DNA of 64,000 nt from Paragordius varius (Eukaryota > Nematomorpha), in assembly GCA_964247055.1 (NCBI GenBank), contig OZ176056.1, positions 124,001 through 188,000 of the forward strand, given 5' to 3'. The notes below the pieces were generated by a model, which searched no databases, was not told where the DNA came from, and saw only the letters and a list, made by a program, of their open reading frames with translations. This document shows positions 24,255 to 37,916 of the stretch, piece after piece; within the stretch, counting starts at the first letter, position 1, and each line of letters starts with the position of its first letter. A program made the translations under genes and the position numbers.

Positions 24255-25125
24255 ATTTTTGGGTAGCCCTATGGTAGTTCCATCATCACCCCAAATATTT
24301 TGGGGATCGGACTATAAATGTAATTTTTATGAATTTTTTAAATATTTAAAAAATTTATTTTATACGATTTTAAAAATAAAAATGGCTACCTAAAATCCAA
24401 ATTTGATCAGGTGATGTCGCCATAATTTTTTTTGGGTAGCCCTATGGTAGTTCCATCATCACCCCAAATATTTTGGGGATCGGACTATAAATGTAATTCT
24501 TATGAATTTTTTAAATATTTAAAAAATTTATTTTATACGATTTTAAAAATAAAAATGGCTACCTAAAATCCAAATTTGATCAGGTGATGTCGCCATAATT
24601 TTTTTTGGGTAGCCCTATGGTAGTTCCATCATCACCCCAAATATTTTGGGGATCGGACTATAAATGTAATTTTTATGAATTTTTTAAATATTTAAAAAAT
24701 TTATTTTATACGATTTTAAAAATAAAAATGGCTACCTAAAATCCAAATTTGATCAGGTGATGTCACCATAATTTTTTTTGGGTAGCCCTATGGTAGTTCC
24801 ATCATCACCCCAAATATTTTCGAGATCGGAGTATAAATGTAATTTTTATGAATTTTTTAAATATTTAAAAAATTTATTTTATACGATTTTAAAAATAAAA
24901 ATGGCTACCTAAAATCCAAATTTGATCAGGTGATGTCACTATAATTTTTTTTGGGTAGCCCTATGGTAGTTCCATCATCACCCCAAATATTTTGGGGATC
25001 GGACTATAAATGTAATTTTTATGAATTTTTTAAATATTTAAAAAATTTATTTTATACGATTTTAAAAATAAAAATGGCTACCTAAAATCCAAATTTGATC
25101 AGGTGATGTCGCCATAATTTTTTTT

Positions 25126-26337
25126 GGGTAGCCCTATGGTAGTTCCATCATCACCCCAAATATTTTCGAGATCGGAGTATGAATGTAATTTTTATGAATT
25201 TTTTTAAATATTTAAAAAATTTATTTTATACGATTTTAAAAATAAAAATGGCTACCTAAAATCCAAATTTGGTCAGGTGATGTCACCATAATTTTTTTTG
25301 GGTAGCCCTATGGTAGTTCCATTATCACCCCAAATATTTTCGAGATCGGAGTATAAATGTAATTTTTATGAATTTTTTAAATATTTAAAAAATTTATTTT
25401 ATACGATTTTAAAAATAAAAATGGCTACCTAAAATCCAAATTTGATCAGGTGATATCGCCATAATTTTTTTTGGGTAGCCCTATGGTAGTTCCATCATCA
25501 CCCCAAATATTTTGGGGATCGGACTATAAATGTAATTTTTATGAATTTTTTAAATATTTAAAAAATTTATTTTATACGATATTAAAAATAAAAATGGCTA
25601 CCTAAAATCCAAATTTGATCAGGTGATGTCACCATAATTTTTTTTGGGTAGCCCTATGGTAGTTCCATCATCACCCCAAATATTTTCGAGATCGTAGTAT
25701 AAATGTAATTTTTATGAATTTTTTAAATATTTAAAAAATTTATTTTATACGATTTTAAAAATAAAAATGGCTACCTAAAATCCAAATTTGATCAGGTGAT
25801 GTCGCCATAATTTTTTTTGGGTAGCCCTATGGTAGTTCCATCATCACCCCAAATATTTTGGGGATCGGACTATAAATGTAATTTTTATGAATTTTTTAAA
25901 TATTTAAAAAATTTATTTTATACGATTTTAAAAATAAAAATGGCTACCTAAAATCCAAATTTGATCAGGTGATGTCACCATAATTTTTTTTGGGTAGCCC
26001 TATGGTAGTTCCATCATCACCCCAAATATTTTCGAGATCGGAGTATAAATGTAATTTTTATGAATTTTTTAAATATTTAAAAAATTTATTTTATACGATT
26101 TTAAAAATAAAAATGGCTACCTAAAATCCAAATTTGATCAGGTGATGTCACTATAATTTTTTTTGGGTAGCCCTATGGTAGTTCCATCATCACCCCAAAT
26201 ATTTTGGGGATCGGACTATAAATGTAATTTTTATGAATTTTTTAAATATTTAAAAAATTTATTTTATACGATTTTAAAAATAAAAATGGCTACCTAAAAT
26301 CCAAATTTGATCAGGTGATGTCGCCATAATTTTTTTT
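25126..26337. repeat. 7-mer higher-order repeat, copy 1 (1212 bp)
   Basis: Seven monomers in the order GAATG-B (with GGTCAGG), TTA (ending GATATCGCC), A (GATATTAAA), B (GATCGTAGT), A, B (ending TCACTAT), A. The length is 7 x 173 + 1, the extra base being a seventh T in GAATTTTTTTAAAT of the first monomer. Each position has its own private variant, so the unit is unambiguous. Confidence 0.95.
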
Positions 26338-27376
26338 GGGTAGCCCTATGGTAGTTCCATCATCACCCCAAATATTTTCGAGATCGGAGTATGAATGTAA
26401 TTTTTATGAATTTTTTTAAATATTTAAAAAATTTATTTTATACGATTTTAAAAATAAAAATGGCTACCTAAAATCCAAATTTGGTCAGGTGATGTCACCA
26501 TAATTTTTTTTGGGTAGCCCTATGGTAGTTCCATTATCACCCCAAATATTTTCGAGATCGGAGTATAAATGTAATTTTTATGAATTTTTTAAATATTTAA
26601 AAAATTTATTTTATACGATTTTAAAAATAAAAATGGCTACCTAAAATCCAAATTTGATCAGGTGATATCGCCATAATTTTTTTTGGGTAGCCCTATGGTA
26701 GTTCCATCATCACCCCAAATATTTTGGGGATCGGACTATAAATGTAATTTTTATGAATTTTTTAAATATTTAAAAAATTTATTTTATACGATATTAAAAA
26801 TAAAAATGGCTACCTAAAATCCAAATTTGATCAGGTGATGTCACCATAATTTTTTTTGGGTAGCCCTATGGTAGTTCCATCATCACCCCAAATATTTTCG
26901 AGATCGTAGTATAAATGTAATTTTTATGAATTTTTTAAATATTTAAAAAATTTATTTTATACGATTTTAAAAATAAAAATGGCTACCTAAAATCCAAATT
27001 TGATCAGGTGATGTCGCCATAATTTTTTTTGGGTAGCCCTATGGTAGTTCCATCATCACCCCAAATATTTTGGGGATCGGACTATAAATGTAATTTTTAT
27101 GAATTTTTTAAATATTTAAAAAATTTATTTTATACGATTTTAAAAATAAAAATGGCTACCTAAAATCCAAATTTGATCAGGTGATGTCACTATAATTTTT
27201 TTTGGGTAGCCCTATGGTAGTTCCATCATCACCCCAAATATTTTGGGGATCGGACTATAAATGTAATTTTTATGAATTTTTTAAATATTTAAAAAATTTA
27301 TTTTATACGATTTTAAAAATAAAAATGGCTACCTAAAATCCAAATTTGATCAGGTGATGTCGCCATAATTTTTTTT
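26338..27376. repeat. 7-mer higher-order repeat, copy 2, one monomer short (1039 bp)
   Basis: Same order as 25126-26337, with all four marker monomers, but only six monomers. Near the end one A and one B are merged: the fifth monomer is A-class but ends TCACTAT like the sixth of the full unit. The length 6 x 173 + 1 fits. This is what unequal exchange between adjacent monomers would leave. Confidence 0.93.
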
Positions 27377-28588
27377 GGGTAGCCCTATGGTAGTTCCATC
27401 ATCACCCCAAATATTTTCGAGATCGGAGTATGAATGTAATTTTTATGAATTTTTTTAAATATTTAAAAAATTTATTTTATACGATTTTAAAAATAAAAAT
27501 GGCTACCTAAAATCCAAATTTGGTCAGGTGATGTCACCATAATTTTTTTTGGGTAGCCCTATGGTAGTTCCATTATCACCCCAAATATTTTCGAGATCGG
27601 AGTATAAATGTAATTTTTATGAATTTTTTAAATATTTAAAAAATTTATTTTATACGATTTTAAAAATAAAAATGGCTACCTAAAATCCAAATTTGATCAG
27701 GTGATATCGCCATAATTTTTTTTGGGTAGCCCTATGGTAGTTCCATCATCACCCCAAATATTTTGGGGATCGGACTATAAATGTAATTTTTATGAATTTT
27801 TTAAATATTTAAAAAATTTATTTTATACGATATTAAAAATAAAAATGGCTACCTAAAATCCAAATTTGATCAGGTGATGTCACCATAATTTTTTTTGGGT
27901 AGCCCTATGGTAGTTCCATCATCACCCCAAATATTTTCGAGATCGTAGTATAAATGTAATTTTTATGAATTTTTTAAATATTTAAAAAATTTATTTTATA
28001 CGATTTTAAAAATAAAAATGGCTACCTAAAATCCAAATTTGATCAGGTGATGTCGCCATAATTTTTTTTGGGTAGCCCTATGGTAGTTCCATCATCACCC
28101 CAAATATTTTGGGGATCGGACTATAAATGTAATTTTTATGAATTTTTTAAATATTTAAAAAATTTATTTTATACGATTTTAAAAATAAAAATGGCTACCT
28201 AAAATCCAAATTTGATCAGGTGATGTCACCATAATTTTTTTTGGGTAGCCCTATGGTAGTTCCATCATCACCCCAAATATTTTCGAGATCGGAGTATAAA
28301 TGTAATTTTTATGAATTTTTTAAATATTTAAAAAATTTATTTTATACGATTTTAAAAATAAAAATGGCTACCTAAAATCCAAATTTGATCAGGTGATGTC
28401 ACTATAATTTTTTTTGGGTAGCCCTATGGTAGTTCCATCATCACCCCAAATATTTTGGGGATCGGACTATAAATGTAATTTTTATGAATTTTTTAAATAT
28501 TTAAAAAATTTATTTTATACGATTTTAAAAATAAAAATGGCTACCTAAAATCCAAATTTGATCAGGTGATGTCGCCATAATTTTTTTT
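27377..28588. repeat. 7-mer higher-order repeat, copy 3 (1212 bp)
   Basis: Full seven-monomer copy that matches copy 1 at every marker: TATGAATG, GGTCAGG, GATATCGCC, GATATTAAA, GATCGTAGT and TCACTAT. Confidence 0.95.
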
Positions 28589-29453
28589 GGGTAGCCCTAT
28601 GGTAGTTCCATCATCACCCCAAATATTTTCGAGATCGGAGTATGAATGTAATTTTTATGAATTTTTTTAAATATTTAAAAAATTTATTTTATACGATTTT
28701 AAAAATAAAAATGGCTACCTAAAATCCAAATTTGGTCAGGTGATGTCACCATAATTTTTTTTGGGTAGCCCTATGGTAGTTCCATTATCACCCCAAATAT
28801 TTTCGAGATCGGAGTATAAATGTAATTTTTATGAATTTTTTAAATATTTAAAAAATTTATTTTATACGATTTTAAAAATAAAAATGGCTACCTAAAATCC
28901 AAATTTGATCAGGTGATATCGCCATAATTTTTTTTGGGTAGCCCTATGGTAGTTCCATCATCACCCCAAATATTTTGGGGATCGGACTATAAATGTAATT
29001 TTTATGAATTTTTTAAATATTTAAAAAATTTATTTTATACGATATTAAAAATAAAAATGGCTACCTAAAATCCAAATTTGATCAGGTGATGTCACCATAA
29101 TTTTTTTTGGGTAGCCCTATGGTAGTTCCATCATCACCCCAAATATTTTCGAGATCGTAGTATAAATGTAATTTTTATGAATTTTTTAAATATTTAAAAA
29201 ATTTATTTTATACGATTTTAAAAATAAAAATGGCTACCTAAAATCCAAATTTGATCAGGTGATGTCGCCATAATTTTTTTTGGGTAGCCCTATGGTAGTT
29301 CCATCATCACCCCAAATATTTTGGGGATCGGACTATAAATGTAATTTTTATGAATTTTTTAAATATTTAAAAAATTTATTTTATACGATTTTAAAAATAA
29401 AAATGGCTACCTAAAATCCAAATTTGATCAGGTGATGTCGCAATAATTTTTTT
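28589..29453. repeat. 7-mer higher-order repeat, copy 4, truncated (5 monomers)
   Basis: The first five monomers match the unit. The copy then ends at a junction reading CGCAATAATTTTTTTAGCCC, where TGGGT of the monomer head is missing. The array resumes in class A after it. This damaged monomer boundary is the edge of the 7-mer block. Confidence 0.92.
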
Positions 29454-30141
29454 AGCCCTATGGTAGTTCCATCATCACCCCAAATATTTTGGGGATCGGA
29501 CTATAAATGTAATTTTTATGAATTTTTTAAATATTTAAAAAATTTATTTTATACGATTTTAAAAATAAAAATGGCTACCTAAAATCCAAATTTGATCAGG
29601 TGATGTCACCATAATTTTTTTTGGGTAGCCCTATGGTAGTTCCATCATCACCCCAAATATTTTCGAGATCGGAGTATAAATGTAATTTTTATGAATTTTT
29701 TAAATATTTAAAAAATTTATTTTATACGATTTTAAAAATAAAAATGGCTACCTAAAATCCAAATTTGATCAGGTGATGTCACTATAATTTTTTTTGGGTA
29801 GCCCTATGGTAGTTCCATCATCACCCCAAATATTTTGGGGATCGGACTATAAATGTAATTTTTATGAATTTTTTAAATATTTAAAAAATTTATTTTATAC
29901 GATTTTAAAAATAAAAATGGCTACCTAAAATCCAAATTTGATCAGGTGATGTCACTATAATTTTTTTTGGGTAGCCCTATGGTAGTTCCATCATCACCCC
30001 AAATATTTTGGGGATCGGACTATAAATGTAATTTTTATGAATTTTTTAAATATTTAAAAAATTTATTTTATACGATTTTAAAAATAAAAATGGCTACCTA
30101 AAATCCAAATTTGATCAGGTGATGTCGCCATAATTTTTTTT
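29454..30141. repeat. Four-monomer linker between higher-order blocks
   Basis: A, B, A and A monomers with no private markers, apart from the missing GGGT at the left edge. They resemble the tail of the 7-mer unit (A, B with TCACTAT, A), with one A repeated. Confidence 0.75.
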
Positions 30142-32733
30142 GGGTAGCCCTATGGTAGTTCCATCATCACCCCAAATATTTTCGAGATCGGAGTATGAAT
30201 GTAATTTTTATGAATTTTTTTAAATATTTAAAAAATTTATTTTATACGATTTTAAAAATAAAAATGGCTACCTAAAATCCAAATTTGGTCAGGTGATGTC
30301 ACCATAATTTTTTTTGGGTAGCCCTATGGTAGTTCCATTATCACCCCAAATATTTTCGAGATCGGAGTATAAATGTAATTTTTATGAATTTTTTAAATAT
30401 TTAAAAAATTTATTTTATACGATATTAAAAATAAAAATGGCTACCTAAAATCCAAATTTGATCAGGTGATGTCACCATAATTTTTTTTGGGTAGCCCTAT
30501 GGTAGTTCCATCATCACCCCAAATATTTTGGGGATCGGACTATAAATGTAATTTTTATGAATTTTTTAAATATTTAAAAAATTTATTTTATACGATATTA
30601 AAAATAAAAATGGCTACCTAAAATCCAAATTTGATCAGGTGATGTCACCATAATTTTTTTTGGGTAGCCCTATGGTAGTTCCATCATCACCCCAAATATT
30701 TTGGGGCGGACTATAAATGTAATTTTTATGAATTTTTTAAATATTTAAAAAATTTATTTTATACGATTTTAAAAATAAAAATGGCTACCTAAAATCCAAA
30801 TTTGATCAGGTGATGTCGCCATAATTTTTTTTGGGTAGCCCTATGGTAGTTCCATCATCACCCCAAATATTTTCGAGATCGGAGTATAAATGTAATTTTT
30901 ATGAATTTTTTAAATATTTAAAAAATTTATTTTATACGATTTTAAAAATAAAAATGGCTACCTAAAATCCAAATTTGATCAGGTGATGTCACCATAATTT
31001 TTTTTGGGTAGCCCTATGGTAGTTCCATCATCACCCCAAATATTTTCGAGATCGGAGTATAAATGTAATTTTTATGAATTTTTTAAATATTTAAAAAATT
31101 TATTTTATACGATTTTAAAAATAAAAATGGCTACCTAAAATCCAAATTTGATCAGGTGATGTCGCCATAATTTTTTTTGGGTAGCCCTATGGTAGTTCCA
31201 TCATCACCCCAAATATTTTCGAGATCGGAGTATAAATGTAATTTTTATGAATTTTTTAAATATTTAAAAAATTTATTTTATACGATTTTAAAAATAAAAA
31301 TGGCTACCTAAAATTAAATTTGATCAGGTGATGTCACTATAATTTTTTTGGGTAGCCCTATGGTAGTTCCATCATCACCCCAAATATTTTGGGGATCGGA
31401 CTATAAATGTAATTTTTATGAATTTTTTAAATATTTAAAAAATTTATTTTATACGATTTTAAAAATAAAAATGGCTACCTAAAATCCAAATTTGATCAGG
31501 TGATGTCACCATAATTTTTTTTGGGTAGCCCTATGGTAGTTCCATCATCACCCCAAATATTTTCGAGATCGGAGTATAAATGTAATTTTTATGAATTTTT
31601 TAAATATTTAAAAAATTTATTTTATACGATTTTAAAAATAAAAATGGCTACCTAAAATCCAAATTTGATCAGGTGATGTCGCCATAATTTTTTTTGGGTA
31701 GCCCTATGGTAGTTCCATCATCACCCCAAATATTTTGGGGATCGGACTATAAATGTAATTTTTATGAATTTTTTAAATATTTAAAAAATTTATTTTATAC
31801 GATTTTAAAAATAAAAATGGCTACCTAAAATCCAAATTTGATCAGGTGATGTCACCATAATTTTTTTTGGGTAGCCCTATGGTAGTTCCATCATCACCCC
31901 AAATATTTTCGAGATCGGAGTATAAATGTAATTTTTATGAATTTTTTAAATATTTAAAAAATTTATTTTATACGATTTTAAAAATAAAAATGGCTACCTA
32001 AAATCCAAATTTGATCAGGTGATGTCACCATAATTTTTTTTGGGTAGCCCTATGGTAGTTCCATTATCACCCCAAATATTTTCGAGATCGGAGTATAAAT
32101 GTAATTTTTATGAATTTTTTAAATATTTAAAAAATTTATTTTATACGATTTTAAAAATAAAAATGGCTACCTAAAATCCAAATTTGATCAGGTGATGTCG
32201 CCATAATTTTTTTTGGGTAGCCCTATGGTAGTTCCATCATCACCCCAAATATTGTCGAGATCGGAGTATAAATGTAATTTTTTTGAATTTTTTAAATATT
32301 TAAAAAATTTATTTTATACGATTTTAAAAATAAAAATGGCTACCTAAAATCCAAATTTGATCAGGTGATGTCGCCATAATTTTTTTTGCGTAGCCCTATG
32401 GTAGTTCCATCATCACCCCAAATATTTTTGGGATCGGACTATAAATGTAATTTTTATGAATTTTTTAAATATTTAAAAAATTTATTTTATACGATTTTAA
32501 AAATAAAAATGGCTACCTAAAATCCAAATTTGATCAGGTGATGTCGCCATAATTTTTTTTGGGTAGCCCTATGGTAGTTCCATCATCACCCCAAATATTT
32601 TCGAGATCGGAGTATAAATGTAATTTTTATGAATTTTTTAAATATTTAAAAAATTTATTTTATACGATTTTAAAAATAAAAATGGCTACCTAAAATCCAA
32701 ATTTGATCAGGTGATGTCGCCATAATTTTTTTT
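30142..32733. repeat. 15-mer higher-order repeat, copy 1 (2592 bp)
   Basis: It opens with a GAATG/GGTCAGG monomer followed by TTA and A, as in the 7-mer, but both of the latter now carry GATATTAAA. Next come an A with GGGGCGGACT (2 bp lost, 30703), a run of B copies, a TAAAATTAAATTTG copy near 31310, alternating A and B, then TTA, C and a GCGTAGCC A-type at 32388. The same series starts again at 32734. Confidence 0.9.
31006..31178. repeat. Representative B-class monomer (CGAG/GGAGT)
   Basis: Class B keeps the head and tail of class A but replaces GGGGATCGGACT by CGAGATCGGAGT. That removes the 3' arm of the CCCCAAA/TTTGGGG hairpin and adds a TCGA. The substitutions are linked: GGGG almost always travels with GGACT, and CGAG with GGAGT. 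Rare recombinant copies exist, such as GGGG with GGAGT at 59474-59646, 60003 onward and 61544 onward, and CGAG with GGACT at 35155-35327. A and B copies often alternate, though not strictly. Confidence 0.93.
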
Positions 32734-35154
32734 GGGTAGCCCTATGGTAGTTCCATCATCACCCCAAATATTTTCGAGATCGGAGTATGAATGTAATTTT
32801 TATGAATTTTTTTAAATATTTAAAAAATTTATTTTATACGATTTTAAAAATAAAAATGGCTACCTAAAATCCAAATTTGGTCAGGTGATGTCACCATAAT
32901 TTTTTTTGGGTAGCCCTATGGTAGTTCCATTATCACCCCAAATATTTTCGAGATCGGAGTATAAATGTAATTTTTATGAATTTTTTAAATATTTAAAAAA
33001 TTTATTTTATACGATATTAAAAATAAAAATGGCTACCTAAAATCCAAATTTGATCAGGTGATGTCACCATAATTTTTTTTGGGTAGCCCTATGGTAGTTC
33101 CATCATCACCCCAAATATTTTGGGGATCGGACTATAAATGTAATTTTTATGAATTTTTTAAATATTTAAAAAATTTATTTTATACGATATTAAAAATAAA
33201 AATGGCTACCTAAAATCCAAATTTGATCAGGTGATGTCACCATAATTTTTTTTGGGTAGCCCTATGGTAGTTCCATCATCACCCCAAATATTTTGGGGCG
33301 GACTATAAATGTAATTTTTATGAATTTTTTAAATATTTAAAAAATTTATTTTATACGATTTTAAAAATAAAAATGGCTACCTAAAATCCAAATTTGATCA
33401 GGTGATGTCGCCATAATTTTTTTTGGGTAGCCCTATGGTAGTTCCATCATCACCCCAAATATTTTCGAGATCGGAGTATAAATGTAATTTTTATGAATTT
33501 TTTAAATATTTAAAAAATTTATTTTATACGATTTTAAAAATAAAAATGGCTACCTAAAATCCAAATTTGATCAGGTGATGTCACCATAATTTTTTTTGGG
33601 TAGCCCTATGGTAGTTCCATCATCACCCCAAATATTTTCGAGATCGGAGTATAAATGTAATTTTTATGAATTTTTTAAATATTTAAAAAATTTATTTTAT
33701 ACGATTTTAAAAATAAAAATGGCTACCTAAAATCCAAATTTGATCAGGTGATGTCGCCATAATTTTTTTTGGGTAGCCCTATGGTAGTTCCATCATCACC
33801 CCAAATATTTTCGAGATCGGAGTATAAATGTAATTTTTATGAATTTTTTAAATATTTAAAAAATTTATTTTATACGATTTTAAAAATAAAAATGGCTACC
33901 TAAAATCCAAATTTGATCAGGTGATGTCACCATAATTTTTTTTGGGTAGCCCTATGGTAGTTCCATCATCACCCCAAATATTTTCGAGATCGGAGTATAA
34001 ATGTAATTTTTATGAATTTTTTAAATATTTAAAAAATTTATTTTATACGATTTTAAAAATAAAAATGGCTACCTAAAATCCAAATTTGATCAGGTGATGT
34101 CGCCATAATTTTTTTTGGGTAGCCCTATGGTAGTTCCATCATCACCCCAAATATATTGGGGATCGGACTATAAATGTAATTTTTATGAATTTTTTAAATA
34201 TTTAAAAAATTTATTTTATACGATTTTAAAAATAAAAATGGCTACCTAAAATCCAAATTTGATCAGGTGATGTCACCATAATTTTTTTTGGGTAGCCCTA
34301 TGGTAGTTCCATCATCACCCCAAATATTTTCGAGATCGGAGTATAAATGTAATTTTTATGAATTTTTTAAATATTTAAAAAATTTATTTTATACGATTTT
34401 AAAAATAAAAATGGCTACCTAAAATCCAAATTTGATCAGGTGATGTCACCATAATTTTTTTTGGGTAGCCCTATGGTAGTTCCATTATCACCCCAAATAT
34501 TTTCGAGATCGGAGTATAAATGTAATTTTTATGAATTTTTTAAATATTTAAAAAATTTATTTTATACGATTTTAAAAATAAAAATGGCTACCTAAAATCC
34601 AAATTTGATCAGGTGATGTCGCCATAATTTTTTTTGGGTAGCCCTATGGTAGTTCCATCATCACCCCAAATATTGTCGAGATCGGAGTATAAATGTAATT
34701 TTTTTGAATTTTTTAAATATTTAAAAAATTTATTTTATACGATTTTAAAAATAAAAATGGCTACCTAAAATCCAAATTTGATCAGGTGATGTCGCCATAA
34801 TTTTTTTTGCGTAGCCCTATGGTAGTTCCATCATCACCCCAAATATTTTTGGGATCGGACTATAAATGTAATTTTTATGAATTTTTTAAATATTTAAAAA
34901 ATTTATTTTATACGATTTTAAAAATAAAAATGGCTACCTAAAATCCAAATTTGATCAGGTGATGTCGCCATAATTTTTTTTGGGTAGCCCTATGGTAGTT
35001 CCATCATCACCCCAAATATTTTGGGGATCGGACTATAAATGTAATTTTTATGAATTTTTTAAATATTTAAAAAATTTATTTTATACGATTTTAAAAATAA
35101 AAATGGCTACCTAAAATCCAAATTTGATCAGGTGATGTCGCCATAATTTTTTTT
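32734..35154. repeat. 15-mer higher-order repeat, copy 2, 14 monomers (2421 bp)
   Basis: Repeats GAATG, TTA-GATATTA, A-GATATTA and GGGGCGGACT (33295) at +2592 from copy 1. It then has one monomer fewer in the middle, so its TTA, C and GCGTAGCC (34809) trio lies at +2421. It lacks the TAAAATTAAATTTG variant of copy 1 and has a private ATATTGGGG A monomer at 34117. Confidence 0.88.
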
Positions 35155-36532
35155 GGGTAGCCCTATGGTAGTTCCATTATCACCCCAAATATTTTCGAGA
35201 TCGGACTATAAATGTAATTTTTATGAACTTTTTAAATATTTAAAAAATTTATTTTATACGATTTTAAAAATAAAAATGGCTACCTAAAATCCAAATTTGA
35301 TCAGGTGATGTCGCCATAATTTTTTTTGGGTAGCCCTATGGTAGTTCCATCATCACCCCAAATATTGTCGAGATCGGAGTATAAATGTAATTTTTATGAT
35401 TTTTTTAAATATTTAGAAAATTTATTTTATACGATTTTAAAAATAAAAATGGCTACCTAAAATCCAAATTTGATCAGGTGATGTCGCCATAATTTTTGGG
35501 TAGCCCTATGGTAGTTCCATCATCACCCCAAATATTTTCGAGATTGGAGTATAAATGTAATTTTTATGAATTTTTTAAATATTTAAAAAATTTATTTACG
35601 ATTTTAAAAATAAAAATGGCTACCTAAAATCCAAATTTGATCAGGTGATGTCGCCATAATTTTTTTTGGGTAGCCCTATGGTAGTTCCATCATCACCCCA
35701 AATATTTTGGGGATCGGACTATAAATGTAATTTTTATGAATTTTTTAAATATTTAAAAAATTTATTTTATACGATTTTAAAAATAAAAATGGCTACCTAA
35801 AATCCAAATTTGATCAGGTGATGTCACCATAATTTTTTTTGGGTAGCCCTATGGTAGTTCCATCATCACCCCAAATATTGTCGAGATCGGAGTATAAATG
35901 TAATTTTTTTGAATTTTTTAAATATTTAAAAAATTTATTTAATACGATTTTAAAAATAAAAATGGCTACCTAAAATCCAAATTTGATCAGGTGATGTCAC
36001 CATAATTTTTTTTGGGTAGCCCTATGGTAGTTCCATTATCACCCCAAATATTTTCGAGATCGGAGTATAAATGTAATTTTTATGAATTTTTTAAATATTT
36101 AAAAAATTTATTTTATACGATTTTAAAAATAAAAATGGCTACCTAAAATCCAAATTTGATCAGGTGATGTCGCCATAATTTTTTTTGGGTAGCCCTATGG
36201 TAGTTCCATCATCACCCCAAATATTTTGGGGATCGGACTATAAATGTAATTTGTATGAATTTTTTAAATATTTAAAAAATTTATTTTATACGATTTTAAA
36301 AATAAAAATGGCTACCTAAAATCCAAATTTGATCAGGTGATGTCACCATAATTTTTTTTGGGTAGCCCTATGGTAGTTCCATCATCACCCCAAATATTTT
36401 CGAGATTGGAGTATAAATGTAATTTTTATGAATTTTTTAAATATTTAAAAAATTTATTTTATACGATTTTAAAAATAAAAATGGCTACCTAAAATCCAAA
36501 TTTGATCAGGTGATGTCACCATAATTTTTTTT
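35155..36532. repeat. Eight-monomer transition tract
   Basis: Contains a CGAG/GGACT hybrid TTA monomer (35155, also GAACTTTTT), an AGAAAATTT copy (35328), an ATTGG copy after a five-T tail with TTTATTTACG (4 bp lost, near 35595), then A, C, TTA, A-TTTGTATG and ATTGG. This is the first appearance of the five-T/ATTGG haplotype and of the C-TTA-A(GTATG) series that dominates the array to the right. Confidence 0.8.
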
Positions 36533-37224
36533 GGGTAGCCCTATGGTAGTTCCATTATCACCCCAAATATTTTCGAGATCGGAGTATAAATGTAATTTTT
36601 TTGAATTTTTTAAATATTTAAAAAATTTATTTAATACGATTTTAAAAATAAAAATGGCTACCTAAAATCCAAATTTGATCAGGTGATGTCGCCATAATTT
36701 TTTTTGGGTAGCCCTATGGTAGTTCCATCATCACCCCAAATATTTAGGGGATCGGACTATAAATGTAATTTTTATGATTTTTTTAAATATTTAAAAAATT
36801 TATTTAATACGATTTTAAAAATAAAAATGGCTACCTAAAATCCAAATTTGATCAGGTGATGTCACCATAATTTTTTTTGGGTAGCCCTATGGTAGTTCCA
36901 TCATCACCCCAAATATTTTCGAGATCGGAGTATAAATGTAATTTTTATGAATTTTTTAAATATTTAAAAAATTTATTTTATACGATTTTAAAAATAAAAA
37001 TGGCTACCTAAAATCCAAATTTGATCAGGTGATGTCGCCATAATTTTTTTTGGGTAGCCCTATGGTAGTTCCATCATCACCCCAAATATTGTCGAGATCG
37101 GAGTATAAATGTAATTTTTTTGAATTTTTTAAATATTTAAAAAATTTATTTAATACGATTTTAAAAATAAAAATGGCTACCTAAAATCCAAATTTGATCA
37201 GGTGATGTCACCATAATTTTTTTT
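36533..37224. repeat. 4-mer higher-order repeat, copy 1 (692 bp)
   Basis: TTA (with TTTTTTGAA, AATACG), A (ATTTAGGGG with GATTTTTTT), B, C. The length is exactly 4 x 173. The ATTTAGGGG variant at 36743-36750 is a private marker. Confidence 0.93.
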
Positions 37225-37916
37225 GGGTAGCCCTATGGTAGTTCCATTATCACCCCAAATATTTTCGAGATCGGAGTATAAATGTAATTTTTTTGAATTT
37301 TTTAAATATTTAAAAAATTTATTTAATACGATTTTAAAAATAAAAATGGCTACCTAAAATCCAAATTTGATCAGGTGATGTCGCCATAATTTTTTTTGGG
37401 TAGCCCTATGGTAGTTCCATCATCACCCCAAATATTTAGGGGATCGGACTATAAATGTAATTTTTATGATTTTTTTAAATATTTAAAAAATTTATTTAAT
37501 ACGATTTTAAAAATAAAAATGGCTACCTAAAATCCAAATTTGATCAGGTGATGTCACCATAATTTTTTTTGGGTAGCCCTATGGTAGTTCCATCATCACC
37601 CCAAATATTTTCGAGATCGGAGTATAAATGTAATTTTTATGAATTTTTTAAATATTTAAAAAATTTATTTTATACGATTTTAAAAATAAAAATGGCTACC
37701 TAAAATCCAAATTTGATCAGGTGATGTCGCCATAATTTTTTTTGGGTAGCCCTATGGTAGTTCCATCATCACCCCAAATATTGTCGAGATCGGAGTATAA
37801 ATGTAATTTTTTTGAATTTTTTAAATATTTAAAAAATTTATTTAATACGATTTTAAAAATAAAAATGGCTACCTAAAATCCAAATTTGATCAGGTGATGT
37901 CACCATAATTTTTTTT
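37225..37916. repeat. 4-mer higher-order repeat, copy 2 (692 bp)
   Basis: Tandem copy of 36533-37224 at +692, with the same ATTTAGGGG (37435-37442) and GATTTTTTT markers and no difference noticed. It is followed by a TTA monomer with the head GTAGCGCT (37917). Confidence 0.93.

Larger units (their letters stand above)
22199..25125. repeat. Monomer tract without clear higher-order unit
   Basis: About 17 monomers of mixed A, B, C and TTA class between the 48-mer duplication and the 7-mer block. They show more private variation than their neighbours: AATTTATTTTGGG near 22885, a TATATTTTTTTTTG tail near 23399, a diverged copy at 23583, GAGTAGCC near 23924, a head deletion at 24095 and TAATTATTTTTGGG near 24250. 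No gene or other element is present. It looks like a less homogenised junction zone. Confidence 0.75.
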
